Shown in pieces: positions 15,578 to 24,650 of a stretch of 64,000 nt of DNA. The first letter of the stretch is position 1. Every line of letters starts with the position of its first letter. Both the position numbers and the translations under genes were made by a program. This DNA comes from Synechococcus sp. CS-1328 (lineage in GTDB: Bacteria; Cyanobacteriota; Cyanobacteriia; PCC-6307; Cyanobiaceae), in the NCBI RefSeq assembly GCF_025128095.1, contig NZ_JAHLYT010000019.1:1-64000 (forward strand), written 5' to 3'. Under the pieces are notes generated by a model. It had not been told where the DNA came from and made no database searches. It was given only the letters and a program-made list of their open reading frames with translations.

Positions 15578-18113
15578 GCGTCCCTTTCACGCCACGATCA
15601 CCCGCCTCGCCCTGTTGGGGCTGGTGATGCTGTTGGTGGGCTGGCAGCTGGGCGGCGTGCCGGCCCTGGCCCAGAAGATCAGCGGCACGCCGGGGGCCCC
15701 CAATGCCACCACCACGCTGCCCGGCAACCAGCTGCCGGCCCCGGCGCCCCCCTTCGGCGGTGTGATCAAGGATGGCGCCCTGCAGTCGAAACCCTGGTGG
15801 GCGCCGCGGATCGTGCCGCCGCAGAGCGCGCCCAACGTGCTGCTGATCATCACCGACGACGCCGGTTTCGGCGTGCCCAGCACCTTCGGCGGCGTGATCC
15901 CCACCCCGGCCATGGACCGCGTCGCCAAGGCGGGGCTGCGTTACAACCGCATGTTCTCCACGGCGCTGTGCTCCCCCACCCGCGCCGCCCTGATCACCGG
16001 CCGCAACCACCACTCCGCCGGTTTTGGGGTGGTTTCGGAGCAGTCGACGGGCTTCCCCGGCTACAACAGCATCATCGAGCGCGACAAGGCCACCATCGGC
16101 CGCCTGCTCAAGGACAACGGCTACTCCACCGCCTGGTTCGGCAAGGACCACAACGTGCCCGCCTTCCAGGCCAGCCAGAGCGGGCCCTTCGATCAGTGGC
16201 CCAGCGGCATGGGCTTCGAGTACTTCTACGGCTTCGTGGGCGGTGACGCCAACCAGTGGCAGCCCAACCTGTTCCGCAACACCACCCAGATCTATCCGTT
16301 TGAGGGCAAGGCGCCAGGCAGCTGGAACCTGGTCACGGCGATGGCCGATGACGCCATTGACTACATGACGCGGATGCACCAGATCAACCCCGCCAAGCCG
16401 CTGTTCATCAAGTACGCCCCCGGCGCCACCCATGCCCCCCACCACCCCACCAAGGAGTGGGTGGACAGGATTCACGCCATGCATCTGTTTGATGATGGCT
16501 ACGAGAAACTGCGGGAGCGAATCTTTGCGAACCAGAAAAAACTCGGCGTGATTCCCAAAGACGCCAAGCTCGAACCCTGGCCCGCGGACCTGATCACCCC
16601 CTGGGACAAACTTACCCCTGATGCCCAGAAACTGTTCATCCGCCAGGTGGAGGTGTTCGCCGCCTACGCCGCCTACAGCGATGATGAAATTGGCCGGGTG
16701 ATCCAGCAGTTCGACGATCTTGGCAAGCTCGACAACACGCTGATCGTCTACATCAACGGCGACAACGGCACCAGCGCTGAAGGCGGGCCGTTGGGCACCC
16801 CCAACGAGGTGGCCTGGTTCAACGGCCTCAGCAAACTGCCCGTCGAGGTGCAGATGAAGTTCTACGACGTGTGGGGCACCGAGCTCACCTACAACCACAT
16901 GTCGGCGGGCTGGTCCTGGGCCTTCGATACCCCGTTCAGCTGGTTCAAGCAGAACGCCTCCCGGCTGGGAGGCGTGAACCAGAACATGGTGGTCTCCTGG
17001 CCGGCACGCATCAAGGACAAGGGCGGCCTGCGCGAGCAGTTCGTGCACGTGATCGACGTGGTGCCCACGATCCTCGAGGCGGCCGGTTTGAAGGCGCCTG
17101 AGGTGGTGGACGGCATCCCCCAGAAACCGATCGAGGGTACGAGCTTCGTTTACACCTTCGATGGCAAGAATGCCAAGGTGCCCTCGCGCCACAAGACCCA
17201 GTACTTCGAAATGATGGGCCAGTGGGCGCTCTACGACGAGGGCTGGTTGCTGAGCACCAAGGTGAACCGGGCCCCCTGGGAGGCCTTCGGCCCCGCCAAT
17301 CCCGATCCGCTGAACAATCAGGTGCTGGAGCTCTACAACCTCAACGATGATTTCAGCCAGACCACCGATCTGGCCACCCAGAACCCCCAGAAGGTGAAGG
17401 AGATGAAGGCCGCCTTCATCGCCGAAGCCAAGAAGTATCAGGTCTTCCCCCTCGATGCCTCGGTGGCGGCGCGCATCGTGGCGCCTCGGCCGAACATCGC
17501 CGCCGGCCGCAAGGAGTTCGTCTACACCCGTCCGATGGTGGGGCTGCCCCAGGGGGATTCACCGGTGCTGCTCAACACCTCCTACATCGTCAGCGCCGAC
17601 ATCGACGTGCCAGCCGGAGGCGCCGAGGGAATGCTGCTCACCTCGGGCGGACGCTTCGGGGGCTACGGCTTCTACCTGAAGAACGGCAAGCCGGTGTGGC
17701 TGTGGAACATGGTGGATCTGGAGCGCCTGAAGTGGGAGGGCACCGAGCCGCTGTCCCCTGGCAAGCACAAGGTGGAATTCGATTTCGTCTATGACGGCAA
17801 GGGGGCGGGCACCCTGGCCTTCAACGACTTCAGCGGCGTCGGCCGCCCCGGCACCGGCACCCTCAAGGTGGACGGCAAGGTGGTGGCCACCAAAACCATG
17901 GCCAAAACCCTGCCGATGATCCTGCAGTGGGACGAGAGCTTCGATATCGGCTCCGACACCCTCACCGGCGTCAACGACGCCGACTACCAGCCGCCGTTCC
18001 TGTTCACCGGCACGCTCGACAAGCTGACCATCCAGCTCGATCGGCCAAAGTTGTCGCCTGAGGACATCAAGAGCCTGGAGGCAGCGATGCGTACCAAAGC
18101 GATGAGTGAGTGA
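15570..18113 (+). CDS. Arylsulfatase of the formylglycine type, exported
   Basis: An 847-residue sulfatase with a signal peptide (LGLVMLLVGWQLGGVPALAQ). Metal ligands appear in VLLIITDDAGFGVPS. The modification motif is LCSPTRAALITGR, with Cys near residue 134 to be converted to formylglycine. Other family segments are STAWFGKDHNVP, YINGDNGTSAEGG and VVSWPARIKDKGG. The C-terminal 200 residues form a beta-rich extra domain, as in large arylsulfatases of this type. It hydrolyses sulfate esters outside the cytoplasm, probably for sulfate scavenging. It overlaps the FGE stop by 8 nt, which makes the pair an operon. Confidence 0.92.
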   Translation: MAKRPFHATITRLALLGLVMLLVGWQLGGVPALAQKISGTPGAPNATTTLPGNQLPAPAPPFGGVIKDGALQSKPWWAPRIVPPQSAPNVLLIITDDAGFGVPSTFGGVIPTPAMDRVAKAGLRYNRMFSTALCSPTRAALITGRNHHSAGFGVVSEQSTGFPGYNSIIERDKATIGRLLKDNGYSTAWFGKDHNVPAFQASQSGPFDQWPSGMGFEYFYGFVGGDANQWQPNLFRNTTQIYPFEGKAPGSWNLVTAMADDAIDYMTRMHQINPAKPLFIKYAPGATHAPHHPTKEWVDRIHAMHLFDDGYEKLRERIFANQKKLGVIPKDAKLEPWPADLITPWDKLTPDAQKLFIRQVEVFAAYAAYSDDEIGRVIQQFDDLGKLDNTLIVYINGDNGTSAEGGPLGTPNEVAWFNGLSKLPVEVQMKFYDVWGTELTYNHMSAGWSWAFDTPFSWFKQNASRLGGVNQNMVVSWPARIKDKGGLREQFVHVIDVVPTILEAAGLKAPEVVDGIPQKPIEGTSFVYTFDGKNAKVPSRHKTQYFEMMGQWALYDEGWLLSTKVNRAPWEAFGPANPDPLNNQVLELYNLNDDFSQTTDLATQNPQKVKEMKAAFIAEAKKYQVFPLDASVAARIVAPRPNIAAGRKEFVYTRPMVGLPQGDSPVLLNTSYIVSADIDVPAGGAEGMLLTSGGRFGGYGFYLKNGKPVWLWNMVDLERLKWEGTEPLSPGKHKVEFDFVYDGKGAGTLAFNDFSGVGRPGTGTLKVDGKVVATKTMAKTLPMILQWDESFDIGSDTLTGVNDADYQPPFLFTGTLDKLTIQLDRPKLSPEDIKSLEAAMRTKAMSE

Positions 18114-18251
18114 TGGCCGAGGCACAGGGCAACAACCGGGTGAGCGAATAGCGCCGCGCTACTCGACTCGTTGGATTGGCTGATGGGAGTTGAAACGCCG
18201 TCTTCTGCTGAGACCTGGCTTACGCGGCACCAAGCCCAGTGAATGGAGGAC

Positions 18252-18926
18252 TTACTTGAGCAACTGGGAATACTGCTGCCTGAGCTGGGCGAGTTTGGGA
18301 AGATCATGCACCATAACGTAGGGATTTCCAGGGTTGTGGAGGATATAGTCCTGGTGATAAGCCTCTGCAGGATAGAAGGCTTGTAGGGGCACCACCTGGG
18401 TGACGATCGGCCGGCGGGACACCGTCTTGTCGGTCAGCTCTGTGATTGAGGCTTTGGCCGACAACTCCTGGGAAGGATCGGTGAAGAAGATGGCGGAGCG
18501 GTATTGCGTGCCGATATCCGGGCCCTGGCGGTTGAGTTGGGTGGGATCATGGGCAACGGAGAAATAGATCGCCAGCAGTTGGTCGTAGCTCACCAGCTTC
18601 GGGTCGTAGGTGATCTTCACCGCTTCAGCGTGGCCTGTTCTTCCGGCACTCACCTGCGGATAGTCGGCACTGGCCCTGGATCCACCCGCGTACCCCGAGA
18701 CCACCTCCGATACCCCTTTCACCTGCTCGAAGACGGCCTCCATCCCCCAGAAGCAGCCACCGGCCAGAACGGCGGTTCGGCTGCCCGGCGCGAGGTGGGC
18801 GGCGATGGCACTGGCGGGCTCGGCAGCCGCTGGGCTGCTTGGCCGCGTTGTGGGGCTGGCGGCGAGCAGGGCCGGAATCGCGAGCACCCCAAGCACGGCG
18901 ATCAAGATGGGAGCGAAAGGGCGCAT
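18252..18926 (-). CDS. msrA: Peptide methionine sulfoxide reductase MsrA, exported, single-Cys
   Basis: A 224-residue MsrA that reduces methionine-S-sulfoxide in proteins. The catalytic motif is GGCFWGMEAVFEQ, followed by GVSEVVSGYAGG, GHAEAVKITYDP, HDPTQLNRQGPDIGTQYRS and YHQDY. The N-terminus has a signal peptide (ILIAVLGVLAIPALLAAS), placing it in the periplasm. The only cysteine I see is the catalytic one, so recycling must use an external thiol rather than a resolving Cys. It converges with the sulfatase gene. Confidence 0.92.
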   Translation of the reverse strand: MRPFAPILIAVLGVLAIPALLAASPTTRPSSPAAAEPASAIAAHLAPGSRTAVLAGGCFWGMEAVFEQVKGVSEVVSGYAGGSRASADYPQVSAGRTGHAEAVKITYDPKLVSYDQLLAIYFSVAHDPTQLNRQGPDIGTQYRSAIFFTDPSQELSAKASITELTDKTVSRRPIVTQVVPLQAFYPAEAYHQDYILHNPGNPYVMVHDLPKLAQLRQQYSQLLK

Positions 18927-19049
18927 GGACGTTTGGAACGTGCTCCAGAACTACCGGCGAGATCGGCGTTCGGATGGCGCGAGCACAACATCCAGATCAC
19001 TCCCACGCAGGCCTACCTGCTGCTCTGAGACAGCGGTGGCACTGATTCG

Positions 19050-19494
19050 GTGCAGCCGCTCGCTTCCCCCTTGGCCACCCGCGCCATTTATTCCTTCACC
19101 GGCTTCCCGGACGCTCCGGTGCGCCATCTCTACCTTCACCACGACGGTTACCCCACCGGTGCCGCCTGGCGGTTCGCCACGGCCCTGCGCGAGGGCGGCG
19201 ACGCCTCGACCTTCCTCTCCTCGTTTCTGAGCTCCCAGTCCGGGGGGGGAACCTCTGGCCGAGCCGGAGCAGGTTGCCGACGCCGACTACCGCTATCTGC
19301 TGACGCTGGTGGGCCGCCACGATCCCCGCCTGCAGGTGGAGTGCTGGCGGCGGCTGCCGGGGGCGACCAGCTGGCAGCGCCGCTGCGGCCCGATGCTCCT
19401 GGCCAGCTTCATCCAGCGCTTCCTGCCCGGTGATCCGCTCCCCATGGGCAGTCAGCCCCTACCGGCAGCGTGCATAATGCGTACAGAGACATAA
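19050..19494 (+). pseudogene. Unknown cyanobacterial protein, frameshifted at a G8 run
   Basis: The first frame reads AIYSFTGFPDAPVRHLYLHH, DGYPTGAAWRFATALREGGD and FLSSFLSSQS. It then enters a run of eight G (19242-19249) and loses sense. A shifted frame resumes with EPLAEPEQVADADYRYLLTL, VGRHDPRLQVECWRR and ends after SQPLPAACIMRTET. Joined, they give about 145 residues with consistent style. I do not recognise a named domain. The cause may be a real frameshift, slippage-based phase variation or a sequencing error. It directly precedes the ArsR gene. Confidence 0.55.
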
Positions 19495-19504
19495 CCCTTC
19501 TGCC

Positions 19505-19843
19505 GTGGGTGTTGCCGGGTCCATGCCCAGTCCTCAGCTCCTTGAGGAGTACAGCCAGTTCTTCAGGCTCCTGAGCGAGCCGGCCCGGTTGCAGCTGCTC
19601 TGTCACCTGCAGAGGGGGCCGATGGATGTGGCCTCCTTGATCGAGGCCACCGGTTTCTCCCAGTCGCACATCAGCCGTCAGCTGGGCCAGTTGCAACGTG
19701 CCGGGCTGGTGAGCTGTGAGCGCGATGGGGTGCGGATGATCTACCTCGCGGATGATCCCTTGGTGCAAGACCTCTGCACCCTGGTCCAGACTCGGCTGAA
19801 GCAGCGGCTGGAGCAGCAGCTGCAGCAACTCAGGGCTGCCTGA
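19505..19843 (+). CDS. ArsR/SmtB-family winged-helix transcriptional regulator
   Basis: A 112-residue winged-helix protein (from GTG 19505; a Met at 19523 is an alternative start). The domain reads FRLLSEPARLQLLCHLQRG, VASLIEATGFSQSHISRQL and AGLVSCERDGVRMIYLADD, the classical ArsR layout. I see no CxC metal motif in the recognition helix, so the signal may not be As/Cd. A 9-bp palindrome GCATAATGC lies about 25 bp upstream and could be part of its operator. It may autoregulate or control the divergent and downstream genes; none is an obvious metal transporter. Confidence 0.85.
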   Translation: MGVAGSMPSPQLLEEYSQFFRLLSEPARLQLLCHLQRGPMDVASLIEATGFSQSHISRQLGQLQRAGLVSCERDGVRMIYLADDPLVQDLCTLVQTRLKQRLEQQLQQLRAA

Positions 19844-19856
19844 GCTTTCGGCTCAG
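19840..19856. terminator. Hairpin at the arsR 3' end
   Basis: CTGAGC and GCTCAG form a perfect 6-bp stem around a 5-nt loop, overlapping the arsR stop codon. It lies between converging genes. No T-tract follows on either strand, so termination activity is uncertain. Confidence 0.3.
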
Positions 19857-20035
19857 CAGGTTCCGGCCGCGCCGGCTCCCGATTCGGCCTCGCTTCTGTC
19901 CGGTTCGTGATCGTCAAGCCGCAACAGGTGCACCAGCGGTGCGAAGGGTTTGAGGTCGCGGCTTTCGTGGGGCTTTCCGGGCAGCATCCGGTTCCAGTAG
20001 AGCCACGGCAGCAGGCGGGTCTGCTCGAGAGCCAT
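19853..20035 (-). CDS. Small conserved-looking protein, unknown function
   Basis: A 60-residue frame (MALEQTRLLPWLYWNRMLPG, KPHESRDLKPFAPLVHLLRL). A GGGGGGATC purine-rich stretch sits immediately before the ATG. The Trp/Tyr-rich N-terminal half does not look like a shadow of another gene, since the plus strand here is not coding. No named domain is recognised. It converges on arsR. The following 500 bp (20036-20553) hold no gene I can support. Confidence 0.4.
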   Translation of the reverse strand: MALEQTRLLPWLYWNRMLPGKPHESRDLKPFAPLVHLLRLDDHEPDRSEAESGAGAAGTC

Positions 20036-20553
20036 GATCCCCCCCGACCAGGGTCCAGCCCGGTTGGTCGTCATGATCCGCCGATGGCTCAAGGATCGCG
20101 ATCTCAATCCCGGGACGCTAAGGATTGCCGGCTCATCAAGGTTGAAGTCAGTTGCATGGCCTGCCATGGCAGTCAAGGCAGTCACCATGGCTTCGTGAAG
20201 GCGAAGCATCCAGAAGATCGGTCCTTCGGCTTGAGGCTCAACGATCGTCGCGGCCGCCAAGATCGTCGTGGCGGCGCAGATCTCTGCAGCATGGTTGCCG
20301 TGATTCTGCCGGAGGCGAGTGCGGTGATTGATTCATCCCTGGAATCAGATCAAGGCGAAGGCAATACGGAACCACATCGATCCATTACGCCAGAATAGGA
20401 TCGAAGAACGGCTCTGTCTCGACGGTATTGCGGAGTGTGATGGCCTGCCGCAAGCGGCTCCATGAGACTGACTGGCATGCTGCCAACCGGCGTACCATTC
20501 AATAGCGGATGGCTCCAAGTGATCGTGTGGAGGATCATGCCGATCTAGCCTGA

Positions 20554-21108
20554 ATGCAGAGTGTTGCTCCGGCGGGTCCTGTGGCTATGGAGAGTACATC
20601 TGCCTATAGGATCCAGTTCAACAAGTCCACGGCTCTGATGTTCGTCAGTGGCATTGTCTTGCTGGCCCTTGCCGTGAGCCGTTGCGTCGCTGTGGCCCCT
20701 CAGTCGATGGTCTGTCGCCATCGGGATGATCCTGAGGGAACGATCGACTTCAGGGTCGATGTGGGCCAAGGGGATGATCAGGTACGTTTTGCTGACGGCC
20801 TGACCGTGCCGGTGCAGGTCGCCCGCGATCAGATCACGTTTCAGGAGAAGGAAACCAACAGTTTCCATCTCTCCGACAACGATAATGATGATGTTGCTGT
20901 TGGGGTTCCTAGTCCAGATGCTCGGGCCCTTGGAATCCCCGCTGGGGTGGCCCCCATGGTGATCCATATTGATCATCGCCACGACCTGCAGCACCGCACC
21001 ACGATCGACCGCCGTACCCTCAGTTTCGAGGAACACGAGTTGGTCAAGCCAGATGTTCTTGGAGCCCGATTGATGGATGGGCGTTGTCATGAAGTCGCTC
21101 CCCGCTGA
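20554..21108 (+). CDS. Hypothetical single-span membrane protein
   Basis: A 184-residue protein with one N-terminal hydrophobic segment (STALMFVSGIVLLALAV) followed by a polar domain with RDDPEGTIDFRVD, FQEKETNSFHLSD and a His/Asp-rich stretch (HIDHRHDLQHRTTID). This suggests a membrane-anchored periplasmic domain. No family is recognised. Translation may begin at the second Met (20587), which places the hydrophobic segment near the N-terminus. It stands alone upstream of the GH3 gene. Confidence 0.5.
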   Translation: MQSVAPAGPVAMESTSAYRIQFNKSTALMFVSGIVLLALAVSRCVAVAPQSMVCRHRDDPEGTIDFRVDVGQGDDQVRFADGLTVPVQVARDQITFQEKETNSFHLSDNDNDDVAVGVPSPDARALGIPAGVAPMVIHIDHRHDLQHRTTIDRRTLSFEEHELVKPDVLGARLMDGRCHEVAPR

Positions 21109-21171
21109 TCCGCAGCCGCAGCAGGCATTGCACAACGTGGCGGAACTGGAGGATGTTCCTAGGTTGAAAAG

Positions 21172-23457
21172 GTGACTGATCCCGCTCTCGACCCTGCGTC
21201 TCAGGCCCGGGCCCTGTCGCTGCTGGCGGAGATGAGCCTGGCGGAGAAGCTGCATCTGCTCGACGGCGACACCCCGTTCTGGTCCGGCATGGTCGACATC
21301 GCCACCCGGGATGCCTCCCATCGCCATCCCTGGCCCACCGGTTGCCTGCCGAGGCTGGGCCTGAAGGGGCTGCAGTTTGTCGATGGTCCCCGCGGTGTGG
21401 TGCTCGAAGGCGGTGCCACCACCTTCCCGGCACCGATCGCCCGCGGCGCCACCTGGGATCCCGATCTGGAGGAGAAGATCGGCGAGGCGATCGCCCGCGA
21501 GGCCCGCAGCTTCGGTGCCGACTGGGTGGCTGCCGTATGCATCAACCTGCTGCGCCATCCCGGCTGGGGCCGGGCCCAGGAGACCTATGGCGAAGACCCG
21601 GTGCATCTGGGTGCCATGGGAGCAGCGATGACCCGCGGGCTGCAGCGCCACGCCATCGCCTGCGTCAAGCACTTTGCGCTCAACTCGATCGACAGCTCCC
21701 GCTTCCTGGTGGATGTTCGTGCCTCGGAGCGGGTGCTGCATGAGCTCTATCTCCCCCACTTCCGCGACTGCGTCAAGGCCGGCGCCGGCTCGGTGATGAG
21801 TGCCTACAACCGGGTCAACGGCGAATGGTGCGGACAGCATCCCCAGCTGTTGCAGGACATCCTCAAGACCCGCTGGGGGTTCAGGGGGTTCGTCGTCACC
21901 GATTTCATCTTCGGTGTGCGGGATGGAGTGCGGGCTCTGCTGGCGGGCCAGGACCTGGAGATGCCGTTCCGGATGATCTTTGCGGGCAGCCTCAGCGAGG
22001 CGGTGGCCGATGGACGTCTGCCGATCCGCCGCATTGACGAGGCGGTGCTGCGGCTGCTGCAGGCCCAGCTCACGGTTCCCCCTGGCCCTTATCCGATTGC
22101 ACTGCGCCACTGCGCCGCCCATCGGCAGCTGGCGCGCGAGGCGGCCACCAAGTCGATCGTGCTGCTGAAGAACGATCCGCTGAAGACTGATCAGCAGAAG
22201 ACTGCTCTACAGAAGGCTGCTCTACAGAAGGCTGATCAGCAGAAGGCTGCTCTACAGAAGACTGATGAACCGGTGCTGCCCCTGCGGGGTCTGCACTCGC
22301 TGGCGGTGATCGGTCCCTATCCGGCGGTGGCGAACCTGGGCGATCGGGGTTCCTCGGACACCCGGCCCGAGCCGGGATCGGTGGTCTCACCCCTGGCGGG
22401 CCTGCAGGCTGCCGCCCCGGAGCTGCGGCTGCAGGTGGCCGATGGCGCCGACCCCCAGGCGGCCGCGGCCCTGGCCGCCGATTGCGACGCGGCCCTGCTG
22501 GTGCTGGGGCTGGACTGGCGCCTGGAGGGAGAGCACATCCACCCCGGCGACATCGCCCCGATCCTGCAGCAGATCCCCCCGCCGGATGGCTTGCTGCGCC
22601 TGGGGCGGAGCCGGGTGTTGCCGCTCTGGCGACCCGTGGCCCGTCTGATCGCCTGGATCACCAGCTACGGCTCGGCCAGGCAGGGCGGCGACTTCGCCTC
22701 AGGCGATCGCACCGCGCTGGATCTGCCGCCCGAGCAGGTGGCGCTGATCGAGGCGGTCGCCGCCGCCAATCCCCGCACCGTGGTGGTGCTGATGGGCGGT
22801 GGCGCCATCCTCACCGAGGGGTGGCAGGACCGGGTGCCCGGCCTGCTGCTGCTCTGGTACCCGGGGCAGCAGGGCGGCGAGGCTCTGGCCGACGTGCTGC
22901 TGGGCCGGGTCTCCCCATCCGGGCGGCTCCCCTTCACGATCCCCACCGATGTGGCGCATCTGCCGCCCTTCGAGCCCCGCGCCCACCAGGTCACCTACGA
23001 CCTGTGGCATGGCTACCGCCGCCTGCGGCGCGAGGGCCATCGGGCGGCCTATCCCTTCGGCTATGGCCTGTCTTACAGCCGTTTCGAGCTGGCAGACTTC
23101 ACGGCCGCGATCGAGCCGCAGGCCGGGGAGGAGGGCGAGCTGCTGGTGGAGGTCACAGCGCGCAATGTTGGCGCGATGGAGGCCGATGAGGTGGTTCAGG
23201 TCTACCTGGAGCCGCCCGGCCACGTGGTGGAACGCCCGGCTCGGGTGTTGGTGGGCTTCCAGCGGGCCAGCCTGGCGATGGGAGAGCAGAGGCGCCTCGT
23301 GATGCGGATCCCGCTGCGGCGGCTCGCCTATTTCGAGGAATCCAGCGATGGCTTCGTGCTCGAATCGGGGTTGCACCGGCTGGTGGTGGCGCGCCATGCC
23401 GAAGACGCTGGGCTTGCCCTGGAGCTGCCTGTGGAAGGGCGCTTTTTGGGCCGCTGA
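21172..23457 (+). CDS. Glycoside hydrolase family 3 (beta-glucosidase-like)
   Basis: A 761-residue GH3 enzyme starting at GTG. Segments of the TIM barrel include GLQFVDGPRGVVL, QETYGEDPVHLG, ACVKHFALNSID and SAYNRVNGEWCG. The nucleophile Asp is in GFVVTDFIFG (about residue 242). The second domain has LAVIGPYPAVANLGDRGS, and the C-terminal domain is fibronectin-III-like (PFGYGLSYSRFELADF). No signal peptide is visible, so it acts in the cytoplasm. A linker between the two catalytic domains is expanded by five 15-bp repeats (22186-22260) coding K-A/T-A/D-L/Q-Q units. It likely hydrolyses beta-glucosides; the exact substrate is not readable. Confidence 0.88.
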   Translation: MTDPALDPASQARALSLLAEMSLAEKLHLLDGDTPFWSGMVDIATRDASHRHPWPTGCLPRLGLKGLQFVDGPRGVVLEGGATTFPAPIARGATWDPDLEEKIGEAIAREARSFGADWVAAVCINLLRHPGWGRAQETYGEDPVHLGAMGAAMTRGLQRHAIACVKHFALNSIDSSRFLVDVRASERVLHELYLPHFRDCVKAGAGSVMSAYNRVNGEWCGQHPQLLQDILKTRWGFRGFVVTDFIFGVRDGVRALLAGQDLEMPFRMIFAGSLSEAVADGRLPIRRIDEAVLRLLQAQLTVPPGPYPIALRHCAAHRQLAREAATKSIVLLKNDPLKTDQQKTALQKAALQKADQQKAALQKTDEPVLPLRGLHSLAVIGPYPAVANLGDRGSSDTRPEPGSVVSPLAGLQAAAPELRLQVADGADPQAAAALAADCDAALLVLGLDWRLEGEHIHPGDIAPILQQIPPPDGLLRLGRSRVLPLWRPVARLIAWITSYGSARQGGDFASGDRTALDLPPEQVALIEAVAAANPRTVVVLMGGGAILTEGWQDRVPGLLLLWYPGQQGGEALADVLLGRVSPSGRLPFTIPTDVAHLPPFEPRAHQVTYDLWHGYRRLRREGHRAAYPFGYGLSYSRFELADFTAAIEPQAGEEGELLVEVTARNVGAMEADEVVQVYLEPPGHVVERPARVLVGFQRASLAMGEQRRLVMRIPLRRLAYFEESSDGFVLESGLHRLVVARHAEDAGLALELPVEGRFLGR
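22186..22260 (+). repeat. 15-bp tandem repeat in the GH3 linker, five units
   Basis: Units such as GCTGCTCTACAGAAG and GCTGATCAGCAGAAG are repeated head to tail, each encoding five residues ending in Lys. Two units are identical. The frame is preserved. Confidence 0.85.
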
Positions 23458-23468
23458 CGCCAGCAGCC

Positions 23469-24584
23469 TCAGGCTGGCTTGATCCGATCGCGGGTGCTGA
23501 AGGTGCGGCCCTTCCAGCTGACGCGACCGCGCTCGAGGTTGAGAATCGCCAGCACGAAAACCGCGAGGAAGAACAGCACCGGGATCGGAAACACCAGGTT
23601 GATCCAGCCGAAGCGGCCAATCCGGCGGGTGATCAGCAGCAGCTGCAGCGCATAGGCCCCGTACACCACGGCATTGGGCAGGAGGGCCGGATCGCCCACC
23701 ATCGGCCAGCCCAGCAGGGAGGCCGGCAGGCACCAGGCGGCCCAGAACAGCCCCGACAGCCACAGCAGCACCGCCAGCATCCAGGGCCAGCGCACCTCGC
23801 CAGCGGCGGTGGCGAAGTTCTTGCCGAAGCCCGTCACCATGTCGCGCAGTCCGCCGGGATACATGCGGTAGTCGATCGCGCCGAGGCCGAGGAAGGCGCT
23901 CACCGGCAGGCCTGCCTGTTCGTAGCAATGGCCGAGAAACCAGTCTTCCACCACCTTTCCCGCCACGGCGGCATGACCGCCGCTGCGGTCGTAATCAATG
24001 CGGCTGGTCACCAGCGCCGGACCGAAGGCGACGCCACTGCCCTTGCCCAGGGGCACGGCCATCAGCCCCACCAGGTTGAACAGCACCGAAAGCTGTTCAT
24101 AGGGTTGCTCCGTGCGGTGATAGGGCTGCACGGACACCAGCCCACCCAGGGTCTGGTGCTTCGCCAGCAGCCGTTCGAGGAAGGTCGGCAAGGGCTCGGT
24201 GTCGGCATCGAGGAACACAAGCACCTCGCCCTGGCTGGCTCGAACGCCGTTGTGCAAGGCCCAGGTCTTGCCGCACCAGCCCGCCGGCAGCGGCGGCGGT
24301 TGCATCACGGTGATCGGCAGCTCCTGCGCACACTCCATGGCGATCGAGGCGGTGCGATCGGTGGAGTGGTCGTCGATCACGATCACCTCAAGCGGCCGCA
24401 CGCTCTGCCGGTTCAGGGCGGCCAGCAGGTTGGGAAGGGTGGTCTCCTCATTGCGGGCCGGGATCAGCACCGAAACCCGCGGCGTCTTGCTGAGCGAGGC
24501 CTCCTGCAGCAGGGGCATGCGCAGGGAGAGGAACCAGCCCAGCAGCCAGCGCACCAACAACGAGATACCGAGCAAGTCGATCAA
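23469..24584 (-). CDS. Family 2 glycosyltransferase, CrtQ/CruG-like
   Basis: A 371-residue membrane glycosyltransferase. The GT2 domain has VSVLIPARNEETTLPNLLAA, VIVIDDHSTDRTASIA, LVFLDADTEPLPTFL (the DxD motif) and VVEDWFLGHCYEQAGLPV. The C-terminal third contains several hydrophobic segments and ends near the membrane (LVFPIPVLFFLAVFVLAIL). An N-terminal segment also looks membrane-inserted. This architecture resembles carotenoid glycosyltransferases CrtQ and CruG, so glycosylation of a xanthophyll is plausible but not proven. It lies 66 bp downstream of an alpha/beta hydrolase on the same strand. Confidence 0.75.
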   Translation of the reverse strand: MIDLLGISLLVRWLLGWFLSLRMPLLQEASLSKTPRVSVLIPARNEETTLPNLLAALNRQSVRPLEVIVIDDHSTDRTASIAMECAQELPITVMQPPPLPAGWCGKTWALHNGVRASQGEVLVFLDADTEPLPTFLERLLAKHQTLGGLVSVQPYHRTEQPYEQLSVLFNLVGLMAVPLGKGSGVAFGPALVTSRIDYDRSGGHAAVAGKVVEDWFLGHCYEQAGLPVSAFLGLGAIDYRMYPGGLRDMVTGFGKNFATAAGEVRWPWMLAVLLWLSGLFWAAWCLPASLLGWPMVGDPALLPNAVVYGAYALQLLLITRRIGRFGWINLVFPIPVLFFLAVFVLAILNLERGRVSWKGRTFSTRDRIKPA

Positions 24585-24650
24585 AGGCCTGCCTACCGGA
24601 TCAACCCAACGCTATGCCGCTCCTCCGATCGGCGCCGTAGGGATCCCCGA

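Noticed and set aside
20036-20553. Gap with short open frames
   Set aside because: Frames on both strands lack starts with ribosome-binding sites and any recognisable domain; no tRNA-like fold was seen by eye.
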